Assembly (NCBI RefSeq): GCF_009695815.1
Contig: NZ_VUNE01000003.1
Location: forward strand, 186,001-250,000
Source: Peptostreptococcus porci
GTDB lineage: Bacteria; Bacillota; Clostridia; Peptostreptococcales; Peptostreptococcaceae
DNA length: 64,000 nucleotides
Reading direction: 5' to 3'
Under the pieces are notes generated by a model, which was given only the letters and a program-made list of their open reading frames with translations, was not told the origin of the DNA and did no database searches. Numbering within the stretch: position 1 is the first letter of the stretch; each line of letters starts with the position of its first letter. A program made the translations under genes and the position numbers. Below, one piece after another: positions 1 through 9,311 of the stretch.

Positions 1-1119
1 CAGAATAACGCAAAATATCTCGTCGACAATATAAAAAGAAATTCCACAGAAAACAATAATGGTGTGATTGCAATGGTAAAAAACAACGCATATAATCTTG
101 GATTATGTGAGGCTGTCGAAAGTTTTTACGATGGTGGAATTAGGTTTTTCGCAACAACCTCTATTAAAGAATGTAAGGCTATTAGAGATATGTATTCTGA
201 CGTCCATATACTATGTGTAAATCCAAATACCGAATTCGATTTTATAAGGGAGTATGGTATTACAGCTACACTCCCTTCATTCGAATACATTCAAGAAAAC
301 CATGAGAAAATGAAAGATATTTCCTGGCATATTGAATGGGCTGGTCATATGAGAAGATCTGGCTGTAGAAGCGAAACAGAGCTTAGAAATATTCTTGAAT
401 TTGCAAAATCAAAAGACATAGAAATAGAAGGCTTATGGACTCATTTTTCATGGGCAGATACATTTGACGAGGAAAAAAACTACGAAAAAGAAAGAGATGA
501 ATGGATTGCTCTCTTAAAAAATATTACGAAAGACTACAGTTTCAAATATATTCACTCTCAGAACAGTGCATCTTTTTCGAGAGATGGCATCCTACCTAAT
601 CACACTCATATCAGACCTGGTATACTGTTGTACGGATACTATCCACATGACAGATATGAAAATGACAAAATCATACCTTCCATTGAGCTTTCAGGAGAAG
701 TTATTTCAATAATTAAGCTATCTGCTGGAGAAAGCATTGGATACTGTTCATCATTCGTTCCAACAGAGGATACTTTGGTTGCAGTTGTGAATCTTGGATA
801 TGGAGATGGATTACTTAGAAAGCGTGGTATAGGTCATGATGTAATAATTAACGATAAAAAATACAAATTAGTCTCTTTTATGATGAGCCACACTGTAGTG
901 AAAATTGACGAATACGTGCATATGGAAGATAGCTTTGATGCATCGGAGAAAATAATAAGTGTAAACATTGAAAATTCAGAAGTGAAGATCGGCGACACTG
1001 TATATTACTACAACAAAGAACTTCCATTACATGAATTTACAAAAAAAGGAGTGGGATCATGCTCTGAGCAAATGAGTCCACTCAACTACTCTACTCTTGA
1101 AGTTGAGTATATTAGGTAA
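1..1119 (+). CDS. alr: Alanine racemase family protein, 5' end cut by the window
   Basis: Pyridoxal-phosphate racemase fold; most likely interconverts L- and D-alanine for peptidoglycan. The frame is open and coding-like from base 1, so the true start lies to the left; at least 372 residues are present, close to the family's full length. Visible motifs: VKNNAY, whose Lys should form the Schiff base (family form VKANAYGHG); HSQNSAS; HIRPGILLYG; and LGYGDG with the catalytic Tyr. The family's GRVCMD segment near the C-terminus is degenerate (FMMSHTVV), so this is a divergent member, and a VanT-like or other amino-acid racemase role is possible. It lies 0.75 kb upstream of lysA, which fits a cell-wall/diaminopimelate context, but a convergent gene intervenes. 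Confidence 0.85.
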   Translation, partial: QNNAKYLVDNIKRNSTENNNGVIAMVKNNAYNLGLCEAVESFYDGGIRFFATTSIKECKAIRDMYSDVHILCVNPNTEFDFIREYGITATLPSFEYIQENHEKMKDISWHIEWAGHMRRSGCRSETELRNILEFAKSKDIEIEGLWTHFSWADTFDEEKNYEKERDEWIALLKNITKDYSFKYIHSQNSASFSRDGILPNHTHIRPGILLYGYYPHDRYENDKIIPSIELSGEVISIIKLSAGESIGYCSSFVPTEDTLVAVVNLGYGDGLLRKRGIGHDVIINDKKYKLVSFMMSHTVVKIDEYVHMEDSFDASEKIISVNIENSEVKIGDTVYYYNKELPLHEFTKKGVGSCSEQMSPLNYSTLEVEYIR

Positions 1120-1161
1120 TGCTAAATTAGGGTAGTATGTTTGACATTGAACACAAAATAA

Positions 1162-1202
1162 AAGTCATGGCATATATCTAAATCGATTATATACCATGAC
1201 TT
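1162..1202 (-). terminator. Rho-independent terminator of the membrane protein gene
   Basis: A stem aagtcatgg (1162-1170) pairs with ccatgactt (1194-1202), extended by AT pairs inside. Read on the minus strand it is followed by a T-rich run (ttttattttg), so it best fits the minus-strand gene ending at 1234. It could also stop transcripts of the racemase. Confidence 0.6.
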
Positions 1203-1233
1203 GGGATTTTCCCTTAAAAACACATTCATTTTT

Positions 1234-1761
1234 CTATTCAGAAATGTACAGCTCTTTCTTATAGTGATAATATAAAATGAATGATATCACCAGACACATA
1301 AAAAACAAAAGTACAGAACGTAGTTTCGGATTATGAAATCTATTTTTAAAAGCATTTGGAATAATATATAGCAAAAATACTATGCTTACTTTATCTTTGT
1401 ATACACTTATTTTATTTTTGTCTATTTGTTTTTCCACCATGTACTTTTTAATATAAATCCATGTATTAACAATAAATAAGTGACCTACACTTATTAGTAC
1501 CAAAAAAAACGATGGATAAATTATATTAATGGATAATGCTATTAGAATGGACAATACAGAATAATGCTTTACGAGATATGTATTATTGCTATCGATTCTA
1601 TTGTTAAATAATATTGCTGCAATGGCAATCGATAATAAAATAAATACGTGTAGAGTGAAGCTATCGTAAATATGAACATTGAATCTATATAATATTGACA
1701 CGATTACTGCTATTAATCCAATGATATAGATTTCTAGTACTGTTTTTTTACCCTTATTCAT
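1234..1761 (-). CDS. Hypothetical membrane protein, 175 aa
   Basis: I do not recognise a family. The sequence is strongly hydrophobic, with about five or six candidate membrane segments (roughly residues 8-26, 35-53, 66-84, 86-104, 126-140 and 148-166). A Lys-rich loop at about 105-125 and a short basic C-terminal tail separate or follow them. The start is supported by AGGAGG about eight bases upstream. It is transcribed towards the racemase and divergent from lysA. No catalytic motif is visible and no function can be given. Confidence 0.7.
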   Translation of the reverse strand: MNKGKKTVLEIYIIGLIAVIVSILYRFNVHIYDSFTLHVFILLSIAIAAILFNNRIDSNNTYLVKHYSVLSILIALSINIIYPSFFLVLISVGHLFIVNTWIYIKKYMVEKQIDKNKISVYKDKVSIVFLLYIIPNAFKNRFHNPKLRSVLLFFMCLVISFILYYHYKKELYISE

Positions 1762-1870
1762 AAGAAATCCCTCCTAAAAGCATAAAAATATATCTACATA
1801 CTACAACGATATCATAATGGCAAAGCGTTGTCAATCAACATATAAATCAAATGAATTGAAAGGATACAAA

Positions 1871-3166
1871 ATGAAACTAAACGGAACTGCAAAAATTGAA
1901 AAAAATGGCATTTTGTCAATTGGCGGATGCGATTCTATAGATTTGGCAAAGACTCATGGAACTCCATTGTTTGTCTATGATGAAGAATTAATCAGAACTC
2001 AGTGTAAAAGATTTCACAATGCTCTATCAAGCACAGGCTTAAAATACCATATTTCATATGCAAGCAAGGCATTTTTATGCAAGGAAATGGCAAGGCTGGC
2101 AAAGGAAGAAAATCTTGGGCTAGATGTCGTTTCAATCGGAGAAATATATAATGCATTATCTGCAGATTTTCCTGCTGAGAATATGCATTTTCATGGAAAC
2201 AATAAAACTGATCAGGAAATAATGTACGCTATTGAAAAAAATATAGGATTGTTTGTAATTGATAGCTTTTCCGAAATAGATAGGATTGAAGCAATTGCAG
2301 AAAACAACAATAAAAAAATAAAAGCTCTATTAAGAATTACACCAGGTGTTGAGGCTCACACTCACGAATTTATTACGACTGGAAATACTGATTCAAAATT
2401 TGGTCTAAACATCGACAATGGACAGGCTAAAATCGCAATTGAAAAAATATTACAGACAAAAAATATTTCTCTACAAGGTGTCCATTTCCACATAGGTTCC
2501 CAAATATTTGGAACAGAAGGAACAAGACACGCAATTGACAAGGTATTTTCCTGGCTTAATACTCTAAAATCGGAGCTAGGCTTTTCAGCGAAAGTTCTAA
2601 ACATCGGAGGTGGATTTGGAATTAGGTATACAGAGGAAGATGTGTCATATCCAATTGAAGATGCTATAAATGAAATCGCTGAATCGCTAAAATCGTCATC
2701 AGAAAAATTCGCACTTGATATCCCTGAAATTTGGATTGAACCCGGTAGATCAATTGTCGGTGAAGCTGGATACACATTATACAAGGTTGGAACTATCAAA
2801 GAAATTCCAAATGTTAGAAACTATGTTTCCATCGATGGAGGTATGAGCGATCATATAAGAACTGCCTTGTATGATGCAAAATACGAGGTTGCCATAGCAA
2901 ATAAAATGGATTCCTCAGCCAACTATTTGGCAACAATAGTCGGTAAGTGCTGTGAATCTGGTGATATTATTGCAAAGGACGTATATATTCAAAAAACTGA
3001 AATAAATGATATTGCCGTTGTAAGCTGCACAGGAGCTTACCACTACTCAATGGCATCAAACTACAACCAAATGACTAGACCAGCAGTTATATTTGTAAGA
3101 GATGGCAAAGATAAGGTTGTCATAAAAAAGGAAAGCTTGGAAGATTTGCTAAAAAATCAAATATAG
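1871..3166 (+). CDS. lysA: Diaminopimelate decarboxylase
   Basis: Decarboxylates meso-diaminopimelate to L-lysine, the last step of lysine synthesis, in the cytoplasm with pyridoxal phosphate. The 431 residues match the usual length. Motifs: YASKAFL with the PLP Lys at about residue 66, GVHFHIGSQ, LNIGGGFG (phosphate-binding glycines), EPGRSIV, and CCESGD carrying the substrate-binding Cys-Glu from the partner subunit. The open frame extends 54 bases upstream to another ATG at 1817. I prefer 1871 because GAAAGGA lies seven bases before it and homology begins there. It stands alone between a divergent membrane gene and the threonine operon; no lysine riboswitch or T-box is seen upstream. Confidence 0.95.
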   Translation: MKLNGTAKIEKNGILSIGGCDSIDLAKTHGTPLFVYDEELIRTQCKRFHNALSSTGLKYHISYASKAFLCKEMARLAKEENLGLDVVSIGEIYNALSADFPAENMHFHGNNKTDQEIMYAIEKNIGLFVIDSFSEIDRIEAIAENNNKKIKALLRITPGVEAHTHEFITTGNTDSKFGLNIDNGQAKIAIEKILQTKNISLQGVHFHIGSQIFGTEGTRHAIDKVFSWLNTLKSELGFSAKVLNIGGGFGIRYTEEDVSYPIEDAINEIAESLKSSSEKFALDIPEIWIEPGRSIVGEAGYTLYKVGTIKEIPNVRNYVSIDGGMSDHIRTALYDAKYEVAIANKMDSSANYLATIVGKCCESGDIIAKDVYIQKTEINDIAVVSCTGAYHYSMASNYNQMTRPAVIFVRDGKDKVVIKKESLEDLLKNQI

Positions 3167-3265
3167 CAAATAATATTTAGATTATTTCGAAAATTATTAT
3201 AGATATTATACTAATCTGTAATTAAATTGTAGAAAAATAAATAATCAAATTATGGCATTTATTTG

Positions 3266-3294
3266 TTGTAATAAGCTTTAAAAAGTGGTAAAAT
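3266..3294 (+). promoter_or_regulatory. Candidate sigma-A promoter of hom-thrC-thrB
   Basis: TTGTAA at 3266-3271 and TAAAAT at 3289-3294 are separated by 17 bases. Transcription would start near 3301, immediately before the perfect palindrome at 3304-3334. Confidence 0.5.
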
Positions 3295-3303
3295 ATCAAA
3301 TAA

Positions 3304-3334
3304 CTCAAGTTTTCTGAATTTCAGAAAACTTGAG
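3304..3334 (+). promoter_or_regulatory. Perfect 14-bp inverted repeat in the hom leader
   Basis: The arm ctcaagttttctga (3304-3317), a 3-base spacer and the exact reverse complement (3321-3334) lie between the promoter and the AAGGAGG ribosome binding site (3348-3354) of hom. There is no U-run, so it is not an intrinsic terminator. Its position at about +4 to +34 suits a repressor operator, or an RNA hairpin controlling translation or stability. Which of these applies cannot be read from the sequence. Confidence 0.6.
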
Positions 3335-3360
3335 AATATGCCAAATAAGGAGGTAGCAAT

Positions 3361-4665
3361 TTGAAAGCATTAAAATTAGGAATATTTGGACTAGGGACAG
3401 TTGGGTCCGGTACCATGGATATTTTGACAACCAACGGCGATACCATTGAGCGAGAACTTGGTTGCAAAATCCAGACAAATAAAATATGTGTGAAAGACTT
3501 AGGTAAGAAAAGAACGATTGACGTTGATACCTCCATGTTGACCACGAACCCTGACGACATTCTTAAAGATCCAGATATAGATATTGTAGTTGAAGTTATG
3601 GGTGGTATAGATGAAGCAAAACGAATTGTTGAATCTGCACTCAATAACAAAAAACATGTAGTTTCAGCCAATAAAGATTTGGTTGCCCTCTACGGAAAAG
3701 AATTAACAGAATTAGCTAAGAAAAATAATTGTCATTTCTTTTATGAAGCCGCCGTTGCTGGTGGAATTCCAATATTAAAATCATTACAATTTGCTCTAAC
3801 TGGAAATAATATCAAAAAAATAAGTGGAATAGTAAATGGTTCCACAAATTATATTCTTACAAGAATGGAAGTCGAAAAATTATCACTAGAAGAAATAATT
3901 GAAGATGCAAAGCGATTAGGATTTTTAGAAGCTGATCCAAGTGCTGATTTAGAGGGGCTTGATGCAGCAAGAAAATGTGCGATTCTAGCAAGCATCGGTT
4001 TCCATAGTTTGGTCACAACAAATCAAGTTTATGTATCAGGAATTACAAATATTACATTAAAAGATATCGAATACGCATTAAAATTAGGCTATAGAATTAA
4101 GCTACTAGCCGTTGCAGAAAATAAAGAAGATGGAATAGTAGCAAAGGTCCATCCTACAATGCTACCGCTTGATCATCCATTGTCATCAGTTAAATACGAA
4201 TTGAATTCAGTATACGTTGAAGGCGATATGGTTGGAGAGACGATGTTTTATGGTAGAGGTGCCGGTGCACTACCAACGGGTTCGGCTGTTGTGAACGACA
4301 TAATAACAATTATAAAGAGAATATTAAATGGCACAAAACCTGAATACGCATACAACTTATTTGAACAAAAGAGCGTACTACCAATAGAATCACTAGATTT
4401 TTCTTATTATTTAAGACTGCAATTTAAATCTGGTGAAATTGAGGGTACAAGATTATTGAAATTATTTGAAGATAATAATATTGAAATTGAAGAAATAAAT
4501 AAATATAGCTTCATTGAAAACAACACAAACGAGCAAATAGATGAGTTTGTTTTAGTTACAGAGCCTTGTGTAGAAGAAAAATTCAATGAAACAATAGAAA
4601 AATTATCAAAATTGGAAAGCGAACTAAGATTGATAAGAACTATTAGAATAGAAAGTGGGTTATAA
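3361..4665 (+). CDS. hom: Homoserine dehydrogenase
   Basis: Reduces aspartate semialdehyde to homoserine with NAD(P)H, the branch point to threonine and methionine. The 434 residues have three parts: a Rossmann domain with GLGTVG at residues 10-15; a catalytic domain with [22 protein letters not shown] and [12 protein letters not shown]; and a C-terminal ACT-like domain from about residue 355, which in this family mediates threonine feedback. The start is TTG, 6 bases after a strong AAGGAGG. It is first of three genes: thrC begins one base after its stop, then thrB, so homoserine is turned to threonine by one operon. The palindrome just upstream is the obvious candidate control site. Confidence 0.95.
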   Translation: MKALKLGIFGLGTVGSGTMDILTTNGDTIERELGCKIQTNKICVKDLGKKRTIDVDTSMLTTNPDDILKDPDIDIVVEVMGGIDEAKRIVESALNNKKHVVSANKDLVALYGKELTELAKKNNCHFFYEAAVAGGIPILKSLQFALTGNNIKKISGIVNGSTNYILTRMEVEKLSLEEIIEDAKRLGFLEADPSADLEGLDAARKCAILASIGFHSLVTTNQVYVSGITNITLKDIEYALKLGYRIKLLAVAENKEDGIVAKVHPTMLPLDHPLSSVKYELNSVYVEGDMVGETMFYGRGAGALPTGSAVVNDIITIIKRILNGTKPEYAYNLFEQKSVLPIESLDFSYYLRLQFKSGEIEGTRLLKLFEDNNIEIEEINKYSFIENNTNEQIDEFVLVTEPCVEEKFNETIEKLSKLESELRLIRTIRIESGL

Positions 4666-4666
4666 T

Positions 4667-5716
4667 ATGGCATGGAAAGGACTCTTAAATCAATATAAAG
4701 AATATTTACCAGTAAATGAAAACACTCCAGTAGTAACTTTGTACGAGGGAAACACGCCTCTCATTAAAAGTGAAAACATTGGTAGAGATCTAGGCATTGA
4801 CCTATACTTTAAATACGAAGGTCTTAATCCTACAGGCTCATTCAAGGATCGTGGTATGGTAATGGCAATAGCAAAGGCACTAGAAAGCGGTTCAAATACG
4901 ATTATGTGTGCAAGCACAGGCAATACCTCTGCCTCTGCAGCCGCATATGGAGCAAGATATGGATTAAATTCAATCGTACTTATTCCAGATGGATACGTTG
5001 CACTAGGTAAACTTGCACAGGCACTTCAATACGGTGCGAACGTAGTAGCAATTCAAGGAAACTTTGATGATGCTTTAAATCTGGTAAAGGAGATTACTAC
5101 AACTCACCCAATAACACTTGTCAATTCTCTAAATCCATTTAGATTAGAGGGTCAGAAAACAGGAGCATTTGAGATTGTCGATGCTCTTGGAGATGCACCC
5201 GACTACTTGGCAATTCCAGTCGGAAATGCAGGAAATATTACTGCGTATTGGAAAGGATTCAAAGAGTACAAGCAAAATAGCAAATCTACAAAGCTACCAA
5301 TTATGAAAGGTTATCAAGCTGAGGGAGCCTCTCCTATCGTTCAAAATAGGATATTTGCCGATCCTCAAACTGTCGCTACTGCAATTAGAATTGGAAACCC
5401 AGCATCTTGGGAAAAAGCCTTAAAGGCAAGAGATGAATCAGGAGGAACTATAAAGGCTGTTTCAGACGAAGAAATTCTTCAAGCATACAAGCTTCTATCC
5501 TCACAAGAAGGAATATTTGCAGAGCCAGCCTCATCTGCTTCACTTGCAGGAATAATAAAATCAGTAGAAAACGGAGATATAAAGAAAGGATCGAAAGTGG
5601 TTGCTATCTTGACCGGAAATGGATTAAAGGACCCAGATACTTGTTTGAGTCTTGCAAACAAACCTAAATCCATTCCAGGAACTTTGGAAGAAGTTCTTAA
5701 ATTAATAGAAAGATAG
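4667..5716 (+). CDS. thrC: Threonine synthase
   Basis: PLP enzyme that converts O-phosphohomoserine to threonine. It has 349 residues with the short (class II-like, Bacillus-type) architecture. [10 protein letters not shown] carries the PLP Lys at about residue 60, and glycine-rich loops [17 protein letters not shown] and VGNAGNITA follow. A GTG at 4655 is in frame and overlaps the end of hom. I prefer the ATG at 4667, one base after the hom stop, because homology starts at MAWKG. Translation is probably coupled to hom. It lies second in the operon, before the gene that makes its substrate. Confidence 0.95.
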   Translation: MAWKGLLNQYKEYLPVNENTPVVTLYEGNTPLIKSENIGRDLGIDLYFKYEGLNPTGSFKDRGMVMAIAKALESGSNTIMCASTGNTSASAAAYGARYGLNSIVLIPDGYVALGKLAQALQYGANVVAIQGNFDDALNLVKEITTTHPITLVNSLNPFRLEGQKTGAFEIVDALGDAPDYLAIPVGNAGNITAYWKGFKEYKQNSKSTKLPIMKGYQAEGASPIVQNRIFADPQTVATAIRIGNPASWEKALKARDESGGTIKAVSDEEILQAYKLLSSQEGIFAEPASSASLAGIIKSVENGDIKKGSKVVAILTGNGLKDPDTCLSLANKPKSIPGTLEEVLKLIER

Positions 5717-5725
5717 GTGACACTT

Positions 5726-6628
5726 ATGTACAGAATCACAGTACCAGCAACAACAGCGAATTTAGGTCCAGGATATGATGTGCTTGGAATGGCATTATCA
5801 CAATACTCAGTTTTTGAGTGTGAATTATCCGATGAAATTGTCATAGAATTGGATGGTTTAGAAAAAGAGAAATTAACCATTGAAAATAACCTGGTAATAA
5901 ACTGTATGAACAAGCTTTTTGAAAAAATTGGAAAATACCCAAGCGGATACCATATTAAAATCACAAATGGAGTACCTCTCGCAAGGGGAATGGGCTCAAG
6001 TGCAACAGCCATTATAGGTGGATTGCTTTCGGCAAATGCCTTGATAGATTTTCCACTTTCCAAGGACGCTATTCTAGAACTGGCTACTGAAATCGAGGGA
6101 CATCCCGACAACGTTGCTCCAGCACTTCTAGGTAATCTAATCGTTTCGACAAAAATAGATAATGGAGAAATTGTATACAAAAGCATAACTCCTTTTGATG
6201 AATTGATGTGTGTGTTGTTTATACCAGATTATGAAATTTCAACAAGCAGTTCAAGAGGTGTTGTCCCAAAATCTTTTGAGATAAGGGATGCCATTCATAA
6301 TATGTCTCATTTGACACTGATGATTATGGGATTTATGACTGGTGATACAAATATCATATCTAAAACTATGAATGATGTAATTCATGAACCATATAGAAAA
6401 TCATTGATACTCGGATTTGATGAACTAAAAAAATCCGCATTAGATGCAGGGGCATTTGGATTTGCTCTTAGTGGAGCTGGATCAACAGTAATCGCATTTT
6501 GTGACAAAGCCGATGTCGAAAGGGTCAGCGAATCACTACAAGAAACAAGAAATATGCTAGGTATTGCAGGAAAAGTAAAAAAAATAGAACCTTGTAGAAA
6601 TGGAGCTACCTGCGAAAAAATAGATTAA
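5726..6628 (+). CDS. thrB: Homoserine kinase
   Basis: GHMP-family kinase phosphorylating homoserine to O-phosphohomoserine, the substrate of ThrC. At 300 residues it is typical. Motif 1, PATTANLGPG, is near the N-terminus. The ATP loop PLARGMGSSATA is at about residues 84-94. FALSGAGSTV near the C-terminus is the third GHMP motif. An in-frame GTG directly abuts the thrC stop at 5717; I choose the ATG at 5726 because AGGTG sits six bases before it. It is last in hom-thrC-thrB and is followed by an intrinsic terminator at 6723. Confidence 0.95.
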   Translation: MYRITVPATTANLGPGYDVLGMALSQYSVFECELSDEIVIELDGLEKEKLTIENNLVINCMNKLFEKIGKYPSGYHIKITNGVPLARGMGSSATAIIGGLLSANALIDFPLSKDAILELATEIEGHPDNVAPALLGNLIVSTKIDNGEIVYKSITPFDELMCVLFIPDYEISTSSSRGVVPKSFEIRDAIHNMSHLTLMIMGFMTGDTNIISKTMNDVIHEPYRKSLILGFDELKKSALDAGAFGFALSGAGSTVIAFCDKADVERVSESLQETRNMLGIAGKVKKIEPCRNGATCEKID

Positions 6629-6722
6629 CCACCTGATAGAAAAATAAAGTCATGAAAAGATATAAGGAATTTTAAATAATATTATTATTTCTCATATTTT
6701 TACATAACTTATAAACATATTA

Positions 6723-6772
6723 AAAGCAAATAACTATTGATATAAAAACATCTATAGCTATTTGCTTTTTTG
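6723..6772 (+). terminator. Terminator of the threonine operon
   Basis: The arm aaagcaaataactat (6723-6737) pairs, with one mismatch, with atagctatttgcttt (6754-6768), and a T-run ends the plus strand. Confidence 0.75.
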
Positions 6773-6858
6773 TATTATATATTGGCAAATATCCTGCACC
6801 TTTTATGCCAATAACTTATTTAATAAATAATAGATTTCATACAACATCTCAAAGATAA

Positions 6859-7068
6859 CTATAATCCTAAATATCGCCATATTCTTGGCAAAATAAAGCA
6901 TATAAAAACAATCAAACACAAATACACAAGAAGCAAATAAGTGTTGCTAAAAAACACTTCCTTAAAACTCTTTCTATAAAGAATAGAATATGCAAAAATA
7001 ACTATGATAAATACTATCAATTGAATAGAAAATGTAAAAATAACTCTAAATACTTCATTATTAAACAT
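6859..7068 (-). CDS. Small two-segment membrane protein, 69 aa
   Basis: Unrecognised. Two hydrophobic segments (about residues 8-29 and 42-60) are linked by a basic loop YRKSFKE and end in RIWRYLGL. AAAGGAAG lies upstream of the ATG with a spacing near nine. It lies alone, convergent with thrB and at the distal end of the phosphodiesterase direction. Small hydrophobic genes can be spurious, but the ribosome site and the hydrophobic-loop-hydrophobic layout favour a real one. Confidence 0.5.
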   Translation of the reverse strand: MFNNEVFRVIFTFSIQLIVFIIVIFAYSILYRKSFKEVFFSNTYLLLVYLCLIVFICFILPRIWRYLGL

Positions 7069-7451
7069 AAGTCATCTTCCTTTCAGTAACCATAATTATT
7101 TTAAACCTATAAATATATCATTTTTAATGCAATTATTTCATCCCAATAATAACATAAACTTTAATTTTTGTAAAGTTTATGTTATTTTAATAAAATGATA
7201 TTATTTTATAATTTTGGCTAAATAATATCATTTTATAATACAAATCATTGACACAGAATAAATAAAAATATATTTATATGAAAAAAACAAAAAACTTCAA
7301 TATAAAATGTCAATAAGCATATGATTCTGGCTTTAGTAAATTTATTATATAAAAAATAGCTTCTTAGATAACTATTACAATTATTCTAAGAAGCTATATG
7401 TTGATATTAATAGCATCTTTTACAAGAGTAATAAATAAAGTTACTCCCAAT
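7069..7451. other. AT-rich intergenic stretch with three inverted repeats
   Basis: The stretch holds a 16-bp inverted repeat (7148-7163 with 7171-7186), then another 16-bp repeat (7191-7206 with 7221-7236). It ends with the terminator of the phosphodiesterase gene (7356-7397). A perfect TTGACA at 7248-7253 is followed 17 bases later by TATTTA on the plus strand, a possible promoter with no gene behind it. Nothing coding was seen. Confidence 0.5.
7356..7397 (-). terminator. Terminator of the phosphodiesterase gene
   Basis: A 13-bp stem (7356-7368 with 7385-7397; arm atagcttcttaga) is followed on the minus strand by TTTTTT. Confidence 0.75.
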
Positions 7452-9287
7452 TTACCTAAAATTTAGTAAATCTAAAAATCTGGATACTATTAATTCATTT
7501 TCTGTTAACTCTGCATTTTCTTTTAGCTTATCTTTTACATCAAGTGGATTGTCGGTGATGACCCCATCAATCTCCAGCTTTGTCATATTTTCAATGGACT
7601 CCTCTGAGTTTACAGTCCAAGCAATTACCTTTTTCCCAATTTCATGTATTGAATCAACGTTCTTGTCAGTAATCTCATTTTCCTCCAACATAAAATAGTC
7701 TACATTGATATTTGTATAGTCACCTATTTTTAAATAATTAATCAAACCTGTATTAAAAGTCACATCCTTATTTTCAATATATTCGACATTTGATTTTGTC
7801 AAAGATGTAAAAATTACCTGCTCCTTCATTCCTTTCTTGTCGACAATATCCATTAGGTCGTCCATCATTTTTTGATCGACATTACCTTTTAACTCCAAAT
7901 TTATTCCTATTTTGTCCTTGCATAGATCCAATACCTCTTCAATTGTTGGAACTTTTTCATTCTTGTATTTATCTCCAAAACCCTTACCAAGTCTTATTTC
8001 TTTGATTTGGTCATATGTCAAATTCAAAACATCTTCATTTATGAAAGTATTATTAGAACTAGCAACTCTTGCAAAATTTTTATCGTGATTTAGTACATAT
8101 GACCTATCCTTAGTTCTTTGAACATCTATTTCAATATAGTCTATTTTTTCTGATATAGATTTTTTTATCGAACTAATACTATTTTCTGGAACTCCATCTC
8201 CGAAGCCTCTATGTCCCATTATCATTATTTGACTGTTGTATCCAAGAAATTCCCTTGTAAAAACCCCCAGAAAAACTGATATCGGAATTAAAACAACTAG
8301 GCAAATGGCTATGAAGGTTTTTTTTCGCATAAATAGTTTATCCAGAATCGATTTTTTCTTTTTTTCTTTTATCTGCACAAATACATGCTCTTCACTCGGA
8401 ACTAATTGGTAGAATATCTTTGTAAAATGTAAGCATTCGAATGGAACTACAAGCATGGATATCAATAATATCACTATACTATGAAGCTGAAGCAGAAATA
8501 TCGCCAATGACTTACCAAAAAATCCACTAGATGAACTAAAAAATAACATCAATGCAAGTGCCCAAATTAGCAATCCCAAGGTTATTACCACTGTATTTAT
8601 AATAGTTATTCCGACAATATCAACGAAAAACTTCTTTTTATTTTTCACAACTAATTCAAAGCTCGACTTGATTGCCTTCGTTGAATTTTGTCCATAAATA
8701 ATCATAAAATGGAATGTAAATATCATAAATACACTAGATATAAGCACAATACCTACAATTATGTAGTATATCGTTTTAAAAGTGCTGTTTGTCTGTATCA
8801 CACTCATTACGAAATTGGGAACATAAAAACCTTTCAAGAAAGAAAGCTTTAATCCAAACCCGCTGAGTGGAGCAAGTATTAGCAAATATATTACTATCAG
8901 TACTCCACCAAAAGACATCATCTTTGGAAGCATATTCCAGTTATACTTCAATAAATCTAAATACCCCGACTCACTTTGTCTGTCTTCAATTTTCGAACTT
9001 ATCGCAATGTATCCACCAATTTCTAACACTATTTCAACTACAACAGTAAAAACCATCATCATAAGAAAAATAAACCCTCTAGCTGAAAATAGAAAATTTA
9101 ACACATCTCCATTACTAAGTAAATTATACCCCTTGCTTTTTATCAAAAATCCACTTATCAACCCATACGAAGGGATTATAATCATAGATAATATGAACTT
9201 TGTAACAAGTTGATATTTTATAAATTGAGTCACATTAGAAAAAAAGCTTCTAATAAACTCAAAATATACCCTAAATAAACGCCTCAA
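7452..9287 (-). CDS. Membrane-anchored glycerophosphodiester phosphodiesterase
   Basis: Hydrolyses glycerophosphodiesters to sn-glycerol-3-phosphate and an alcohol; here probably acts at the outer face of the membrane on lipid or teichoic-acid products. It has 611 residues. The N-terminal half is a polytopic domain of roughly seven or eight membrane segments up to about residue 345 (the GDPD-associated membrane domain). A soluble GDPD domain follows, with MGHRGFGDGVPENS (catalytic His-Arg and metal Glu), YIEIDVQ, LNHD, and ELKG. The start is TTG with AGGAGGG seven bases ahead. It precedes a terminator, and the DUF554 gene is only 24 bases upstream, so the two are probably co-transcribed. Confidence 0.9.
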   Translation of the reverse strand: MRRLFRVYFEFIRSFFSNVTQFIKYQLVTKFILSMIIIPSYGLISGFLIKSKGYNLLSNGDVLNFLFSARGFIFLMMMVFTVVVEIVLEIGGYIAISSKIEDRQSESGYLDLLKYNWNMLPKMMSFGGVLIVIYLLILAPLSGFGLKLSFLKGFYVPNFVMSVIQTNSTFKTIYYIIVGIVLISSVFMIFTFHFMIIYGQNSTKAIKSSFELVVKNKKKFFVDIVGITIINTVVITLGLLIWALALMLFFSSSSGFFGKSLAIFLLQLHSIVILLISMLVVPFECLHFTKIFYQLVPSEEHVFVQIKEKKKKSILDKLFMRKKTFIAICLVVLIPISVFLGVFTREFLGYNSQIMIMGHRGFGDGVPENSISSIKKSISEKIDYIEIDVQRTKDRSYVLNHDKNFARVASSNNTFINEDVLNLTYDQIKEIRLGKGFGDKYKNEKVPTIEEVLDLCKDKIGINLELKGNVDQKMMDDLMDIVDKKGMKEQVIFTSLTKSNVEYIENKDVTFNTGLINYLKIGDYTNINVDYFMLEENEITDKNVDSIHEIGKKVIAWTVNSEESIENMTKLEIDGVITDNPLDVKDKLKENAELTENELIVSRFLDLLNFR

Positions 9288-9311
9288 TTAAACACCCTCC
9301 TAAATATCTTA

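Noticed and set aside
2362-2799. Open frame of 145 codons on the minus strand inside lysA
   Set aside because: Fully antisense to a clear PLP decarboxylase, no ribosome site, and Ser/Ile-rich composition typical of a shadow frame.
5479-6186. Open frame of 235 codons antisense to thrC and thrB
   Set aside because: Covers conserved motifs of both genes on the other strand; no ribosome site and no recognisable domain.
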